Shown piece by piece: positions 26,906 to 36,157 of a DNA stretch of 64,000 nucleotides. Within the stretch, counting starts at the first letter, position 1. Every line of letters starts with the position of its first letter. The DNA lies in NCBI GenBank assembly GCA_947172705.1, contig CAMWCA010000005.1, positions 1 to 64,000 on the forward strand. The letters are read 5' to 3'. Source of the DNA: an uncultured Lachnospiraceae bacterium. Its GTDB lineage: Bacteria > Bacillota > Clostridia > Lachnospirales > Lachnospiraceae. A program made the translations under genes and the position numbers. The notes under the pieces were generated by a model, which was not told the DNA's origin, did not search any database, and saw only the letters and a program-made list of their open reading frames with translations.

Positions 26906-28669
26906 ATGAAAAAAGTAAATCTATTTGATAAAATTAATTATATACTGGATAAAAAACAGAAATCTCAGTTGCTGATACTGGGGATTATGATTTTTATTGG
27001 AGGCTTGCTGGAAACCCTGGGAGTGAGCGCCATGATTCCTGTAGTGACGGCGCTTCTCACGCCGGAGGAACTGCAGAAATATATCAATCAATACGAAATT
27101 CTTCAAAACATCTGCAGCCGCCTGCATATTCAGGAAGCAGGACAGCTTACCACCGCGTTGTTGATCGGACTGATGGCGGTCTATGTAGTTAAAAATCTAT
27201 ATATTTTGTTTTTAACGTATAAACAAAATTCTTTTATTACCCAAAACAGAAATCAAATGATCAGCCGGGTAATGGCTGAATTTTTAAACAGACCCTATGA
27301 GAAGTATCTGGGGGCGGACATTCCCACGGTATTTCGTATTACAGACAGTGATATTCCTCAAACCTATGCATTGATTCTCGCCCTGTTACAGCTTGCCAGT
27401 GAGGTGGTGGTTTCCTTTCTGATTTTTATAGTGTTACTTTGGCAGAGTGCTACAATGGCGTTGTTTATCATTGTGGTATTTGGCATTTTAACTTTATTTA
27501 TCATAAAAGTATTTAAGCCGGTGTTGAACAGGATCGGCGCCAAAAACCAGGCACTTCAGTCCAGAATTGCCAAATGGAGAATTCAGGCGACCTATGGTCT
27601 CAAGGATGTAAAGGTTTTGAACAGGGAGGAGTTCTTTGTACGGAATTATTATGAGACAGGCAAGGTGGGCGCTACCGTGGCAAGGAATTATGCAGTTTTA
27701 AATAATATGCCAAGGCTTCTGATCGAAACGGTTTTTATAGTCAGCGTATTGTCTTTTGTGGCTGTTTACATCAGCGGGGACGGAGATGCGGAAGCGATCC
27801 TGAAAACGATCATGACCTTTGGAGTAGCGGCGATCAGGGTGCTGCCCAGCGTAAATCGAATCAATACTTACATTACGGAGATTGCTTATAATCAGCCCAG
27901 TTTGGATTATGTATACGAAAATCTTCAGGAGGGCATGAAAACAGATGCCATGCTTGCGGAGAGAAAAGCAAATTCTCAGGTAGAAAAATTAAAATTGGAT
28001 GATAAAATTGAACTGAATCATATCAGCTTCCATTATCCGGATTCCGATAAGGCGATCTTTTGGGATGCCCATATGGAAGTGCCCAAGGGAAAGTCAGTGG
28101 GAATTATTGGGGCTTCCGGCGCAGGTAAATCCACCATTGTGGATGTGCTTTTGGGATTGCTACATGCCCAGGAGGGAGAGATCACCTGTGATGGGGTAAA
28201 TATTTTTAAGAATTATGAATCCTGGCTTGCTCAGGTGGGATATATTCCCCAATCCATTTATTTGATCGATGAATCCATTCGGGACAACATTGCTTTTGGC
28301 ATTGACGAGGAGAAGATCGATGATAAGCGAATCTGGGAGGTGCTGGAGGAGGCACAGCTGAAGGAATTTATCGAGGAACTGCCGGAAGGGCTTGACACTA
28401 CCATTGGGGACAGAGGGGTTCGGCTTTCAGGAGGGCAGAGGCAGCGTATCGGCATTGCCCGGGCGCTTTACAACGATCCTGAGATCCTGGTCTTCGACGA
28501 GGCTACTTCAGCGCTTGATAATGACACGGAGGCGGCAGTGATGGAGGCGGTGAATAGTTTCCACGGTAAAAAGACCATGATCATCATAGCCCATAGATTA
28601 AATACTATAGAAAAGTGCGATATTATATATAAGGTTGAGGATGGAAAATTGTTAGAGACCAGTCTGTAA
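26906..28669 (+). CDS. ABC transporter permease/ATPase, PglK-like lipid-linked glycan flippase
   Basis: This 587-residue half-transporter has about six membrane helices in the first 320 residues and a C-terminal ATPase. Walker A is GASGAGKS at 402-409, the signature LSGGQRQR starts at 507, and Walker B is ILVFDEATSALD. The N-terminus and overall layout resemble PglK-type exporters that flip undecaprenyl-diphosphate oligosaccharides using ATP. It likely works as a homodimer. The surrounding glycosyltransferases support this over drug export. It has its own promoter, and a perfect hairpin follows its stop. Confidence 0.85.
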   Translation: MKKVNLFDKINYILDKKQKSQLLILGIMIFIGGLLETLGVSAMIPVVTALLTPEELQKYINQYEILQNICSRLHIQEAGQLTTALLIGLMAVYVVKNLYILFLTYKQNSFITQNRNQMISRVMAEFLNRPYEKYLGADIPTVFRITDSDIPQTYALILALLQLASEVVVSFLIFIVLLWQSATMALFIIVVFGILTLFIIKVFKPVLNRIGAKNQALQSRIAKWRIQATYGLKDVKVLNREEFFVRNYYETGKVGATVARNYAVLNNMPRLLIETVFIVSVLSFVAVYISGDGDAEAILKTIMTFGVAAIRVLPSVNRINTYITEIAYNQPSLDYVYENLQEGMKTDAMLAERKANSQVEKLKLDDKIELNHISFHYPDSDKAIFWDAHMEVPKGKSVGIIGASGAGKSTIVDVLLGLLHAQEGEITCDGVNIFKNYESWLAQVGYIPQSIYLIDESIRDNIAFGIDEEKIDDKRIWEVLEEAQLKEFIEELPEGLDTTIGDRGVRLSGGQRQRIGIARALYNDPEILVFDEATSALDNDTEAAVMEAVNSFHGKKTMIIIAHRLNTIEKCDIIYKVEDGKLLETSL

Positions 28670-28670
28670 A

Positions 28671-28686
28671 GGAGCGTAAACGCTCC
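28671..28686 (+). other. Perfect 6-bp hairpin just after the ABC gene
   Basis: GGAGCG, loop TAAA, and CGCTCC begin one base after the ABC transporter stop. No T-run follows, so it is not a standard intrinsic terminator. It could affect mRNA processing or stability between two genes. Confidence 0.45.
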
Positions 28687-28702
28687 GGAATGGAGATTTG
28701 AG

Positions 28703-29743
28703 ATGATTGGAACGGAGTTATTGAAAGGACAGGGGCTTGGCAATCAGTTGTTTTGCTATGTCACTACCAGATCCATTGCTATGGATAATCAACTGCCTTT
28801 TAGCATTCTGGGCAGGGAGACGGTAGCAAATAACATACACAGCAATTGTGGCATGTACTTTATGGATCTGGACTACGGCATTCCTTCGGTTAAAGAGGAT
28901 TATAAAGAAATTTATTATGAGAAAGAGGATCGTATTTATACAGGTAATTCAAAGCATGATCTCACTCACGGCTGTTATGTGACGGGAGTGGATGAGAAGC
29001 TTCTGCATCCCGCAGATAACACTTTGCTTTACGGAAATATGCAGGCGGAAAGCTACTATATAAAGCATAAAGAAGAAATCCGGCAGTGGCTTAAAGTAAA
29101 AGAAGAGTATGACTGTATGGAATATAGTCGGGATAATCTGTGTATTTTACATCTCAGATGCAGCGATTATCTGGATTGCCCGGAGCTTTATCTGCGGAAG
29201 AAATACTGGAAGGACGGTATCCGGAACATGAAAAAGATCAATCCGGATATGGAATTCATGATCATTACCAATGATGTAAAAGAAGCGGAAAAGATCCTGC
29301 CAGGGATACCTGCGTATAATTTTGATCTTGCCAAGGACTATTCCATTATCAAAAATGCAAAATATTTGCTGCTTTCCAATTCGTCTTTTGCTTATTTCCC
29401 GGCATTTACCAGTACGACGGTGAAATATATCCTGGCGCCTAAATATTGGGCAAGGCATAATGTATCAGATGGGTATTGGGCTTCGGAGCAGAATATTTAC
29501 GATGGATGGCATTATCAGGACAGAAAGGGAAGGGTTTTTTCTGCTGAAGAATGCAGGAAGGAATTACAGGAGTATCAGAGAAAGTCTCCTTTCTATCAAA
29601 CGTTAAATGTGAAGCCCCAGGGCGTTGCTTTGAAGCTGGAGGAATTGAAAACCAGGATTCACTATGGAAAACACTGGATGATGCGTATTCTGCGCAGCGT
29701 AAAGAGAAGACTTGGCATTTTGCTGGGCAGGAAGACATTGTAA
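28703..29743 (+). CDS. GT11-like fucosyltransferase, divergent
   Basis: This 346-residue protein has a GT11-like N-terminus (GQGLGNQLFCY) and a C-terminal LSNSSFAYFPAF motif. The donor motif is H-L-R-C-S-D-Y, so the second arginine of HxRRxD is cysteine. The C-terminal 50 residues are basic and extend beyond the usual catalytic domain. It is distant from the tandem pair at 23864/24845, so it probably has a different acceptor or donor. GGAG precedes the ATG. Confidence 0.78.
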   Translation: MIGTELLKGQGLGNQLFCYVTTRSIAMDNQLPFSILGRETVANNIHSNCGMYFMDLDYGIPSVKEDYKEIYYEKEDRIYTGNSKHDLTHGCYVTGVDEKLLHPADNTLLYGNMQAESYYIKHKEEIRQWLKVKEEYDCMEYSRDNLCILHLRCSDYLDCPELYLRKKYWKDGIRNMKKINPDMEFMIITNDVKEAEKILPGIPAYNFDLAKDYSIIKNAKYLLLSNSSFAYFPAFTSTTVKYILAPKYWARHNVSDGYWASEQNIYDGWHYQDRKGRVFSAEECRKELQEYQRKSPFYQTLNVKPQGVALKLEELKTRIHYGKHWMMRILRSVKRRLGILLGRKTL

Positions 29744-29759
29744 TGAGTATGGTGATAAG

Positions 29760-30518
29760 ATGACAGAGGGAAAAAAGCAAAAATTGAAGCTGCCGATGGT
29801 TACCCTTGCCGCTATGACAAGCGTGAAGGTATACGAGACCATTAAAGCATTGGAGTACAGTATGCAGGGGATCGAGTTTGGAGAGGTTGTGTTGATCACT
29901 CACAGAAAGCCGCTGATGCTGCCGGATTCCATTACCTATAAGCATACCTCCAGGCTTACGGATATTGATTGTTTCAATTATAAAATGGTCTATGAGCTGG
30001 GAGATTACATTCAGACGGACTATGTATTGCTGGTTCATTATGATGGATTTGTGGTTCATCCCGAAAAATGGCGGGAGGAATTTCTTTTGTATGATTATAT
30101 TGGTTCTCCCTGGCCTGTTCCGGAGCCGGGGAAGCAGCACTGTTACCACGATATTTATGGAAATCTGTGTCGGGTAGGCAACAGTGTTTCCCTGCGTAGT
30201 AAGCAGTTGCTGGACTTTCCGAAGCAGGCTGGACTTGTATGGGAGAAGGATGAAGATGGATTTTATAACGAAGACGCATTTCTTTGCTGTATGAATAAGC
30301 ACAGGATTGAGGAGGCAGGGATGAAGATCGCGCCGGTAGAGGTGGCGAAATATTTTGGACATGAGCATCCCGTGCCGGAAACCCTTGATGTGGACGCGCC
30401 TTTTGTTTTTCATAAATGGTGGGGACGGAATGGACAGTACCCCAGGTTTGAAAATCCCTGGAGCAGGAGATGGGGGAGACTGAAAGCTGTGATCAGACCG
30501 CTTCTCTTCTGGAGATGA
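29760..30518 (+). CDS. DUF5672 family putative glycosyltransferase
   Basis: This protein of about 252 residues has LPMVTLAAMTSVKVYETIKAL at the N-terminus and motifs DYVLLVHYDGF and YIGSPWP followed by VGNSVSLRS. These match DUF5672, found in glycan clusters and thought to be a GT-A-like transferase. The ORF track starts at 29712 inside the previous gene. ATG 29760 lies after that gene's stop and has a weak GGTGAT site, so I chose it. Its biochemical role is not established. Confidence 0.75.
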   Translation: MTEGKKQKLKLPMVTLAAMTSVKVYETIKALEYSMQGIEFGEVVLITHRKPLMLPDSITYKHTSRLTDIDCFNYKMVYELGDYIQTDYVLLVHYDGFVVHPEKWREEFLLYDYIGSPWPVPEPGKQHCYHDIYGNLCRVGNSVSLRSKQLLDFPKQAGLVWEKDEDGFYNEDAFLCCMNKHRIEEAGMKIAPVEVAKYFGHEHPVPETLDVDAPFVFHKWWGRNGQYPRFENPWSRRWGRLKAVIRPLLFWR

Positions 30519-30567
30519 TGATTTGTGAGAGAAGATACTTCCTGTGGAAAATTAGGAGAAAAAACAG

Positions 30568-31518
30568 ATGGTATATGATTGTATTCCCTTTTTTAATGAA
30601 CTTGATATTTTAAAGCTGCGGTTGAATATTTTAAATCCCATTGTGGACAGGTTTATAATAGAAGAGGCGACAGTGACCTTTTCAGGGGAGCCGAAGGAAC
30701 TGTGCTTTGAGAAAAATAGAGAAATGTTTCAGGAGTTCATGCACAAGATTGAGTACATTGTGGTAGACGATTCTCCGGCAGATGCGACCACTCATGTGAG
30801 GGACAATTTTCAGAAAAATGCTTTGGAGAGAGGGCTTAAGAATGCCACACCTGAAGATGTGATCATTTTAAGCGATGTGGATGAGATTCCCAATCCTGAA
30901 ATTTTGAAAAAGATCGTTGCAGAATTTAATCCGGACAAGATCTATCATCTTGCCCAGCGGATGTTCTACTGCTTTATCAATATGGAGGAAGTATCGGGAA
31001 GCCTTCTTTCCATTACCGGAGAGTTCCCGGGAGTGGAGCGGAAGATGTGGCTGGGTACCAAAGTATTCAGCACAAAGAGCATTCCGGAAAACGGGATTAT
31101 TCAATTGCGGGAAGCGTCTACCACGGCTCCGGAAGCGGTAAGAGTGGCGGATGGCGGATGGCATTTTGGTTATATGGGCAGCAGGCATGAGACAGACGTT
31201 TCCAGACGGATCGGTACCAAGGTTGTGGCGGCGGCTCATCAGGAATACAATGATCAGGACATTCTGGCGGAGGCAAGGGACCGGCTGATCCTCGGGCAGG
31301 ATATGTTTGGCAGAGAAGCAAGGTTTGAACGGGTGGAAGTGGACGAAAGTTACCCCGCCTATCTTCTGGAGCATATAGAGGAATACCGGTATCTGATCAT
31401 GCCCCCGGTAAGCAGAGGGCGGCGGATTTACACGGGAATTACCATGAAGGTGAAGCGGTTTTTCAGAAAAGCAGTGAGAAAGATCCGGCGCACATTGAAA
31501 TCCCAGAACGGAATTTGA
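30568..31518 (+). CDS. GT17 family glycosyltransferase
   Basis: This 316-residue protein begins VYDCIPFFNELDIL, typical of GT17, and has the acidic motif ILSDVDEIPNP around residue 98. FSGEPKEL and a GWHFGYMG motif also fit. GT17 includes the eukaryotic bisecting beta-1,4-GlcNAc transferase; bacterial members occur in surface-glycan clusters. The likely role is transfer of an N-acetylhexosamine. AGGAG lies seven bases before the ATG. Confidence 0.82.
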   Translation: MVYDCIPFFNELDILKLRLNILNPIVDRFIIEEATVTFSGEPKELCFEKNREMFQEFMHKIEYIVVDDSPADATTHVRDNFQKNALERGLKNATPEDVIILSDVDEIPNPEILKKIVAEFNPDKIYHLAQRMFYCFINMEEVSGSLLSITGEFPGVERKMWLGTKVFSTKSIPENGIIQLREASTTAPEAVRVADGGWHFGYMGSRHETDVSRRIGTKVVAAAHQEYNDQDILAEARDRLILGQDMFGREARFERVEVDESYPAYLLEHIEEYRYLIMPPVSRGRRIYTGITMKVKRFFRKAVRKIRRTLKSQNGI

Positions 31519-31558
31519 TGTTTGTGCCTGCGTAAAAACGCTTGGCGTGGAGGATAAA

Positions 31559-32968
31559 ATGAATCAGAAAAATAAGGTGGTTGAGGTTTACGGACTATGG
31601 TTTGCAGATCTGGTAACAATAGGAATATCCTTTGTTCTGGCGACTTATATCCGGTTCGGAAATTTCAAGGATATGGAGAGTAAGGAGATACACTTTCAGG
31701 TGTGTCTGCTTCTCCTGCTTTTCTGTACCATTTACACCTTTTTTATTGCCTGGAACAGAAATTTTGTAAAGCGGGGCATCCAAAAAGAAGTCTACGAGAT
31801 CGTGAAATATAACGCCATTATGATTCTGGTGGTGCAGACCATTATGACCTTTCTGAAATGGGCTGACCCTTTTTCCCGCCTTGTAACCGTTTACTTTACT
31901 GTGATTAATGTATTGTTGACAATTCTTGTTCATCTGGTGATCAAGAAGGGAATGCGCCTTCATTACAGATCAGATCTGTCTAAAATTAAGGTGCTTGTGA
32001 TCACCCAGAGGGCAATGGCGGAGGATGTGGCGAAGCATTTAAAGGATAATCTGGATCTGAATTTTCAGATCGTGCAGATCGCCTGCCCCGAGTGCAGGGA
32101 AAAGGAGGAACTTCAGGGAATCCCCGTAATGCCCATGAAAAAAGGGTTTATGGAGGATGTGACCTATATGGCGCTGGATGAGGTGTTCATTTATGCGCCG
32201 GAGCTGAGCCAGAAGCAGATTCAGGTAATGATCAATGGGTTTGATGAGATGGGAGTGGACTGCCACTATTGTCTGGAGCTTCCGGGAACCCATTCTGAGC
32301 GAAGCAAAATGGATAATTTCGGAAGCTATTCCGTGATCACTTACACCAGATTCCAGAGCAGCTACAAACGGCTGCTGATCAAGCGGGTGATGGATATTGT
32401 GGGAGGACTGGTGGGGCTGGCGATCACTTTGGTGCTTTTTCCCTTTATTGCCCTTGCCATCAAGCTGGATTCTCCGGGTCCGGTTTTATTCTCCCAGACC
32501 AGGATCGGGCGCAACGGGCGCAGGTTTAAGATCTATAAGTTCCGCTCCATGTATCTGGATGCGGAGGAGCGGAAAAAGGAGCTGGAACAGCAGAATGAAA
32601 TGCAGGGTCTGATGTTTAAGATGGAGAATGATCCCCGCATTACAAAGGTAGGAAGATTTATCCGGAAGACCAGCATTGACGAACTGCCACAGTTTTACAA
32701 TGTGGTAAAGGGCGACATGAGCCTGGTGGGCACCAGACCGCCTACTGCGGATGAATTTGAAAAATACAACCAATATTATAGAAGGCGTATCAGCATGACG
32801 CCGGGACTTACGGGCTTGTGGCAGGTCAGCGGCAGGAGTGAAATCGAAAACTTCGATGATGTGGTGAAATACGATTTGGAATATATCGACGGCTGGTCCC
32901 TGACTCTGGATGTAAAGATTCTGTTTCGCACCATCTGGGTGGTAATTGCAGGCCGGGGCTCAAAGTAA
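31559..32968 (+). CDS. Full-length undecaprenyl-phosphate glycosylphosphotransferase (WbaP/CpsE-like)
   Basis: This 469-residue protein has four to five N-terminal membrane segments, a CoA-binding-like middle domain, another membrane helix near 285, and the bacterial sugar transferase domain. The catalytic pair D374-E375 lies in SIDELPQF, with VGTRPPT following. It starts glycan synthesis by placing a hexose-1-phosphate on undecaprenyl phosphate. The track starts at GTG 31547, but GGAGG at 31549-31553 fits ATG 31559. It is the second priming enzyme in the window, marking a second assembly line. Confidence 0.9.
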   Translation: MNQKNKVVEVYGLWFADLVTIGISFVLATYIRFGNFKDMESKEIHFQVCLLLLLFCTIYTFFIAWNRNFVKRGIQKEVYEIVKYNAIMILVVQTIMTFLKWADPFSRLVTVYFTVINVLLTILVHLVIKKGMRLHYRSDLSKIKVLVITQRAMAEDVAKHLKDNLDLNFQIVQIACPECREKEELQGIPVMPMKKGFMEDVTYMALDEVFIYAPELSQKQIQVMINGFDEMGVDCHYCLELPGTHSERSKMDNFGSYSVITYTRFQSSYKRLLIKRVMDIVGGLVGLAITLVLFPFIALAIKLDSPGPVLFSQTRIGRNGRRFKIYKFRSMYLDAEERKKELEQQNEMQGLMFKMENDPRITKVGRFIRKTSIDELPQFYNVVKGDMSLVGTRPPTADEFEKYNQYYRRRISMTPGLTGLWQVSGRSEIENFDDVVKYDLEYIDGWSLTLDVKILFRTIWVVIAGRGSK

Positions 32969-32992
32969 AAGATTGGGAGGTAGAAAACCTCA

Positions 32993-34057
32993 GTGAAGAA
33001 ACAGGAAAAAATAAAAGTGCTGATGCTGGGACCGGACAGAAGGGTTCACGGGGGCATATCGGCAGTGGTAAATAACTTTTATGACGCCGGGCTGGATGAA
33101 AAAATTTTTCTGACTTATATCGGAACGATGGTGGATGGAAGTAAGCTAAAAAAGCTTTTAAAGGCTGTGGGGGCTTTTATGGTGTTTCTTGTAAAGGCGC
33201 CGGGGTATCAGATCATTCATGTGAATGTTGCCTCTGACAACAGCTATTACCGCAAATCCGTTTTTATTAAGACTGCAAAGCTTATGGGAAAAAAGATCGT
33301 AATTCATCAGCATGGGGGCGATTTTGAAAGCTTTTATTACAGGGAACAAAATCGCCGGGGACAGGAAAAGATCAACAAAGTCCTTTCCATGGGAGATGCC
33401 TTTCTGGTTCTGACTCCTTTCTGGAAAAGCTTTTTCGGGCATATGGTAGCGGAAGAAAAAATCACGGTGCTGCCTAACGGGATACGGCTTCCGGAACAGT
33501 ATCAAAAGACTTATGGGCAGCATAAGCTGTTGTTTCTGGGGAGGCTGTGCCGGGATAAGGGAGTAGGAGAACTGCTGGAAGCTGTATTTTCTCTCCAAAA
33601 ACAGTATCCGGATCTCCAGCTTTATCTTGGAGGAATCTGGGAAGATGAGGATTTAAAGAAAGAAGCGGAAAAGCATTCGGGCTTTGTCACCTGGCTTGGC
33701 TGGATTACCGGAGCAGAAAAGGAAAAATATTTAAGACAGTGTGATATTTTTGTATTGCCCTCCTATTTTGAGGGACAGCCAGTTTCGGTGCTGGAGGCAA
33801 TGGGCGCCGGGTGCGCTGTGGTGGCGTCTGAAACAGGAGGCATTCCTCAGATGGTTGCAGAGGAAGAAACAGGACTGCTGGTTGCGCCTAAAGATGTGGA
33901 TGCTTTGCGGGAGGGTCTGCGCCGGGCGCTTTCTGACGGGGAGCTTTGCAGGCGGATGGGAAAACAGGCAAGGGATAAGGTGGAAAGGGAATTTTCCATT
34001 GAGACCAGCATGGAAAGGCTGCTGGAGGTTTACAGGAAGGTTTTGGAACTTTCATGA
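32993..34057 (+). CDS. GT4 glycosyltransferase
   Basis: This 354-residue GT-B enzyme has an N-terminal RRVHGGISAVV loop, IHQHGGDF in the acceptor domain, and FEGQPVSVLEAMGAG with E-x7-E in the donor domain. The start is GTG with GGGAGG about 12 bases upstream, slightly long. As the first transferase after the priming enzyme, it may add the second sugar. Its stop overlaps the next start. Confidence 0.85.
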   Translation: MKKQEKIKVLMLGPDRRVHGGISAVVNNFYDAGLDEKIFLTYIGTMVDGSKLKKLLKAVGAFMVFLVKAPGYQIIHVNVASDNSYYRKSVFIKTAKLMGKKIVIHQHGGDFESFYYREQNRRGQEKINKVLSMGDAFLVLTPFWKSFFGHMVAEEKITVLPNGIRLPEQYQKTYGQHKLLFLGRLCRDKGVGELLEAVFSLQKQYPDLQLYLGGIWEDEDLKKEAEKHSGFVTWLGWITGAEKEKYLRQCDIFVLPSYFEGQPVSVLEAMGAGCAVVASETGGIPQMVAEEETGLLVAPKDVDALREGLRRALSDGELCRRMGKQARDKVEREFSIETSMERLLEVYRKVLELS

Positions 34058-35097
34058 AGGAAATGAATTTGCGGTACAGGATCAGCATCGTGGTGCCGGT
34101 CTATAATACGGAAAAATATTTAAAACGGTGTGTGGACACTCTGACAGGACAGACCTACCGGAATCTGGAAATTTTATTAGTAGATGATGGCTCCACGGAC
34201 AAAAGCGGCAGTATCTGCGAGGAGCTTGCCCTTGCCGATGACAGAATTCGTGTGATCCACAAGGTCAATGGAGGGCTGATTTCGGCATGGAAAAAGGGTG
34301 TGGAGGAAAGCACCGGGGAATATATCAGTTTTGTGGACAGTGACGACTGGATCGATCTTTCCATGATGGAGGAAATGGCGGAGCGCCTTACAGGTATGCC
34401 CGGGGAAATAATTGCAAGCGATTATGTGATCGAGAGGGAAGAAGGCGGCAGTCAATGTGTATGGCAGCAGCTGTCTCCGGGAGAATATAACAGGCAGGCA
34501 ATGGAACGGGATGTGATCCCCAATCTGCTGGGGCATGAATGGCGGTATGTGACCATATCCCGCTGTATGAAGTTGATTGCAAAGAAGTTGATCACGGACA
34601 ATTGGAACTACTGTCACCCAAAGATCCGCATGGGGGAGGATATGACGCTTATGCTTCCGGCATTGATGGACTGTGAGCGCCTTGTGGTAATGGATCATAA
34701 GGCGTATTATCACTATTTTTATGTGACGGATTCCATGGTTCACAAATATGATGGACAGCTGTATGAGAATATCAACCTGTTGAGGAGGATCGTCCGGCGG
34801 ATACTTGCCGACAAACTTCAGGGGGAAGTACTTTCGGATATGTTGAAACGGGCGGATCAGGAGCATATTTTTATGTTATTTCTTGCTTTGAAAAACGAGG
34901 CGAGAGGGAACCCTTCAGGCGGCAAAAAAAATATTCTTGCCATTTGCAGGGAGGAGGAAATCAGACAGCTGTGCCAAAACACCCAAGTGGAGGTTCGGGA
35001 AAAATCCAATCAGCTGTTGAATCTGGTGCTGCGGCATCCCAATGCCATTACCGTGAGAATGCTCTGCCTGGCAATGGCTTTGTATGACAGAAGATAG
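34054..35097 (+). CDS. GT2 family glycosyltransferase
   Basis: This 347-residue GT-A enzyme has SIVVPVYNTEKYL, LVDDGSTDKSG and SFVDSDDWID motifs. The C-terminal domain of about 150 residues is soluble. The ATG overlaps the preceding stop (ATGA); ATG 34063 is an alternative start. It is adjacent to another GT2 with similar layout, suggesting a tandem pair with different acceptors. The donor is unknown. Confidence 0.86.
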   Translation: MKEMNLRYRISIVVPVYNTEKYLKRCVDTLTGQTYRNLEILLVDDGSTDKSGSICEELALADDRIRVIHKVNGGLISAWKKGVEESTGEYISFVDSDDWIDLSMMEEMAERLTGMPGEIIASDYVIEREEGGSQCVWQQLSPGEYNRQAMERDVIPNLLGHEWRYVTISRCMKLIAKKLITDNWNYCHPKIRMGEDMTLMLPALMDCERLVVMDHKAYYHYFYVTDSMVHKYDGQLYENINLLRRIVRRILADKLQGEVLSDMLKRADQEHIFMLFLALKNEARGNPSGGKKNILAICREEEIRQLCQNTQVEVREKSNQLLNLVLRHPNAITVRMLCLAMALYDRR

Positions 35098-35112
35098 GAA
35101 AGGAAAGCCGGA

Positions 35113-36147
35113 ATGGATCAGTTTATCAATGAAAAACCTTTAATCAGCGTAATCGTTCCGGTTTACAACGGACAGAATTATCTGAGAAAATGTATTGTGA
35201 GTATAGAGGAACAGACCTATAAGCCCATACAGGTGATAATCGTCAACGACGGCTCTACCGACGGAACAGGGAAGGTATGCAGGGAGCTGGAACAAGAATA
35301 TGAAAATATTCAGATCATAGAGATGGAGGATGAAGGGGTATCGGCGGCAAGAAACGCCGGGCTGAACCAGACAAAGGGAGAGTTCCTTACTTTTGTGGAC
35401 GCGGACGACAGACTGCTCCCCGATACCATCGCCAGGCTTTACCGATGTATTATGGAGACAGAGCTGGATATTGCCGGATGCGGGTTTTTTACATGGACGA
35501 AGGAAGAGGAGCTGCCAGGGGAAGAACGGCATCAGGGAGAGGAAGCGCCGGCGCTTTATACGCCTGATGCATTTTTAAGAGAAGGTATTTTAAAAGGGAA
35601 CAGCCGCTGCTGGAGCAAGCTGTACCGGACTTCGGCGATAGGAGAACAGCGGTTCAGACAGGGGCTTACCATTGGGGAGGACATGCTGTTTCTGGTGGAT
35701 CTTCTGCCCCGAATCAGTGGTATTGCAGAGATTTCCTATCAGGGCTATGGGTATTTTCAAAACCCCGGCGGCGCCATGAACAGGAAATTTTCTCCCAGAT
35801 ATATGGATCAGATCACCTGCTGGGAGATTGCCAGAGATAAAATTTTTCAGGGGGAAGAAACAAAAGGAAAAGCCAAGGATCAGGAGAAGGAGCAGCTGAG
35901 GAGCCAGGTAACGGCAATTTTGCTTACTTCTGTGATGCTTACCGCAGGAAAGATCGCGCTTCTTTCCGGAAAGGAAAGAAAGCAGCAGAAGCAGTATAGT
36001 AAGATCTGCCATGAGAAAGTAAAAAAGGAAATACGGACGCCGGGCGCCTTTCAGGGCTTGTCCCGGGGCTACAGATGGAAGACAGGAATTTTTTATGCTG
36101 TGCCGGGATTTTACTTGTGGCTATATCATTTTCGGAAATTTCTTTAA
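35113..36147 (+). CDS. GT2 family glycosyltransferase
   Basis: This 344-residue GT-A enzyme has ISVIVPVYNGQNYL, IVNDGSTDGTG and LTFVDADDR motifs. The C-terminal half carries a Lys/Gln-rich basic stretch and a hydrophobic end that may associate with the membrane. It lies directly after another GT2. Its last bases contain the AAGGAGG site for the next gene. Confidence 0.85.
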   Translation: MDQFINEKPLISVIVPVYNGQNYLRKCIVSIEEQTYKPIQVIIVNDGSTDGTGKVCRELEQEYENIQIIEMEDEGVSAARNAGLNQTKGEFLTFVDADDRLLPDTIARLYRCIMETELDIAGCGFFTWTKEEELPGEERHQGEEAPALYTPDAFLREGILKGNSRCWSKLYRTSAIGEQRFRQGLTIGEDMLFLVDLLPRISGIAEISYQGYGYFQNPGGAMNRKFSPRYMDQITCWEIARDKIFQGEETKGKAKDQEKEQLRSQVTAILLTSVMLTAGKIALLSGKERKQQKQYSKICHEKVKKEIRTPGAFQGLSRGYRWKTGIFYAVPGFYLWLYHFRKFL

Positions 36148-36157
36148 GGAGGCGGCT

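Noticed and set aside
29439-30413. Minus-strand ORF of 324 codons across two + strand genes
   Set aside because: It spans the boundary of two real genes and the translation is rich in His, Pro and Ser as expected for a shadow frame.
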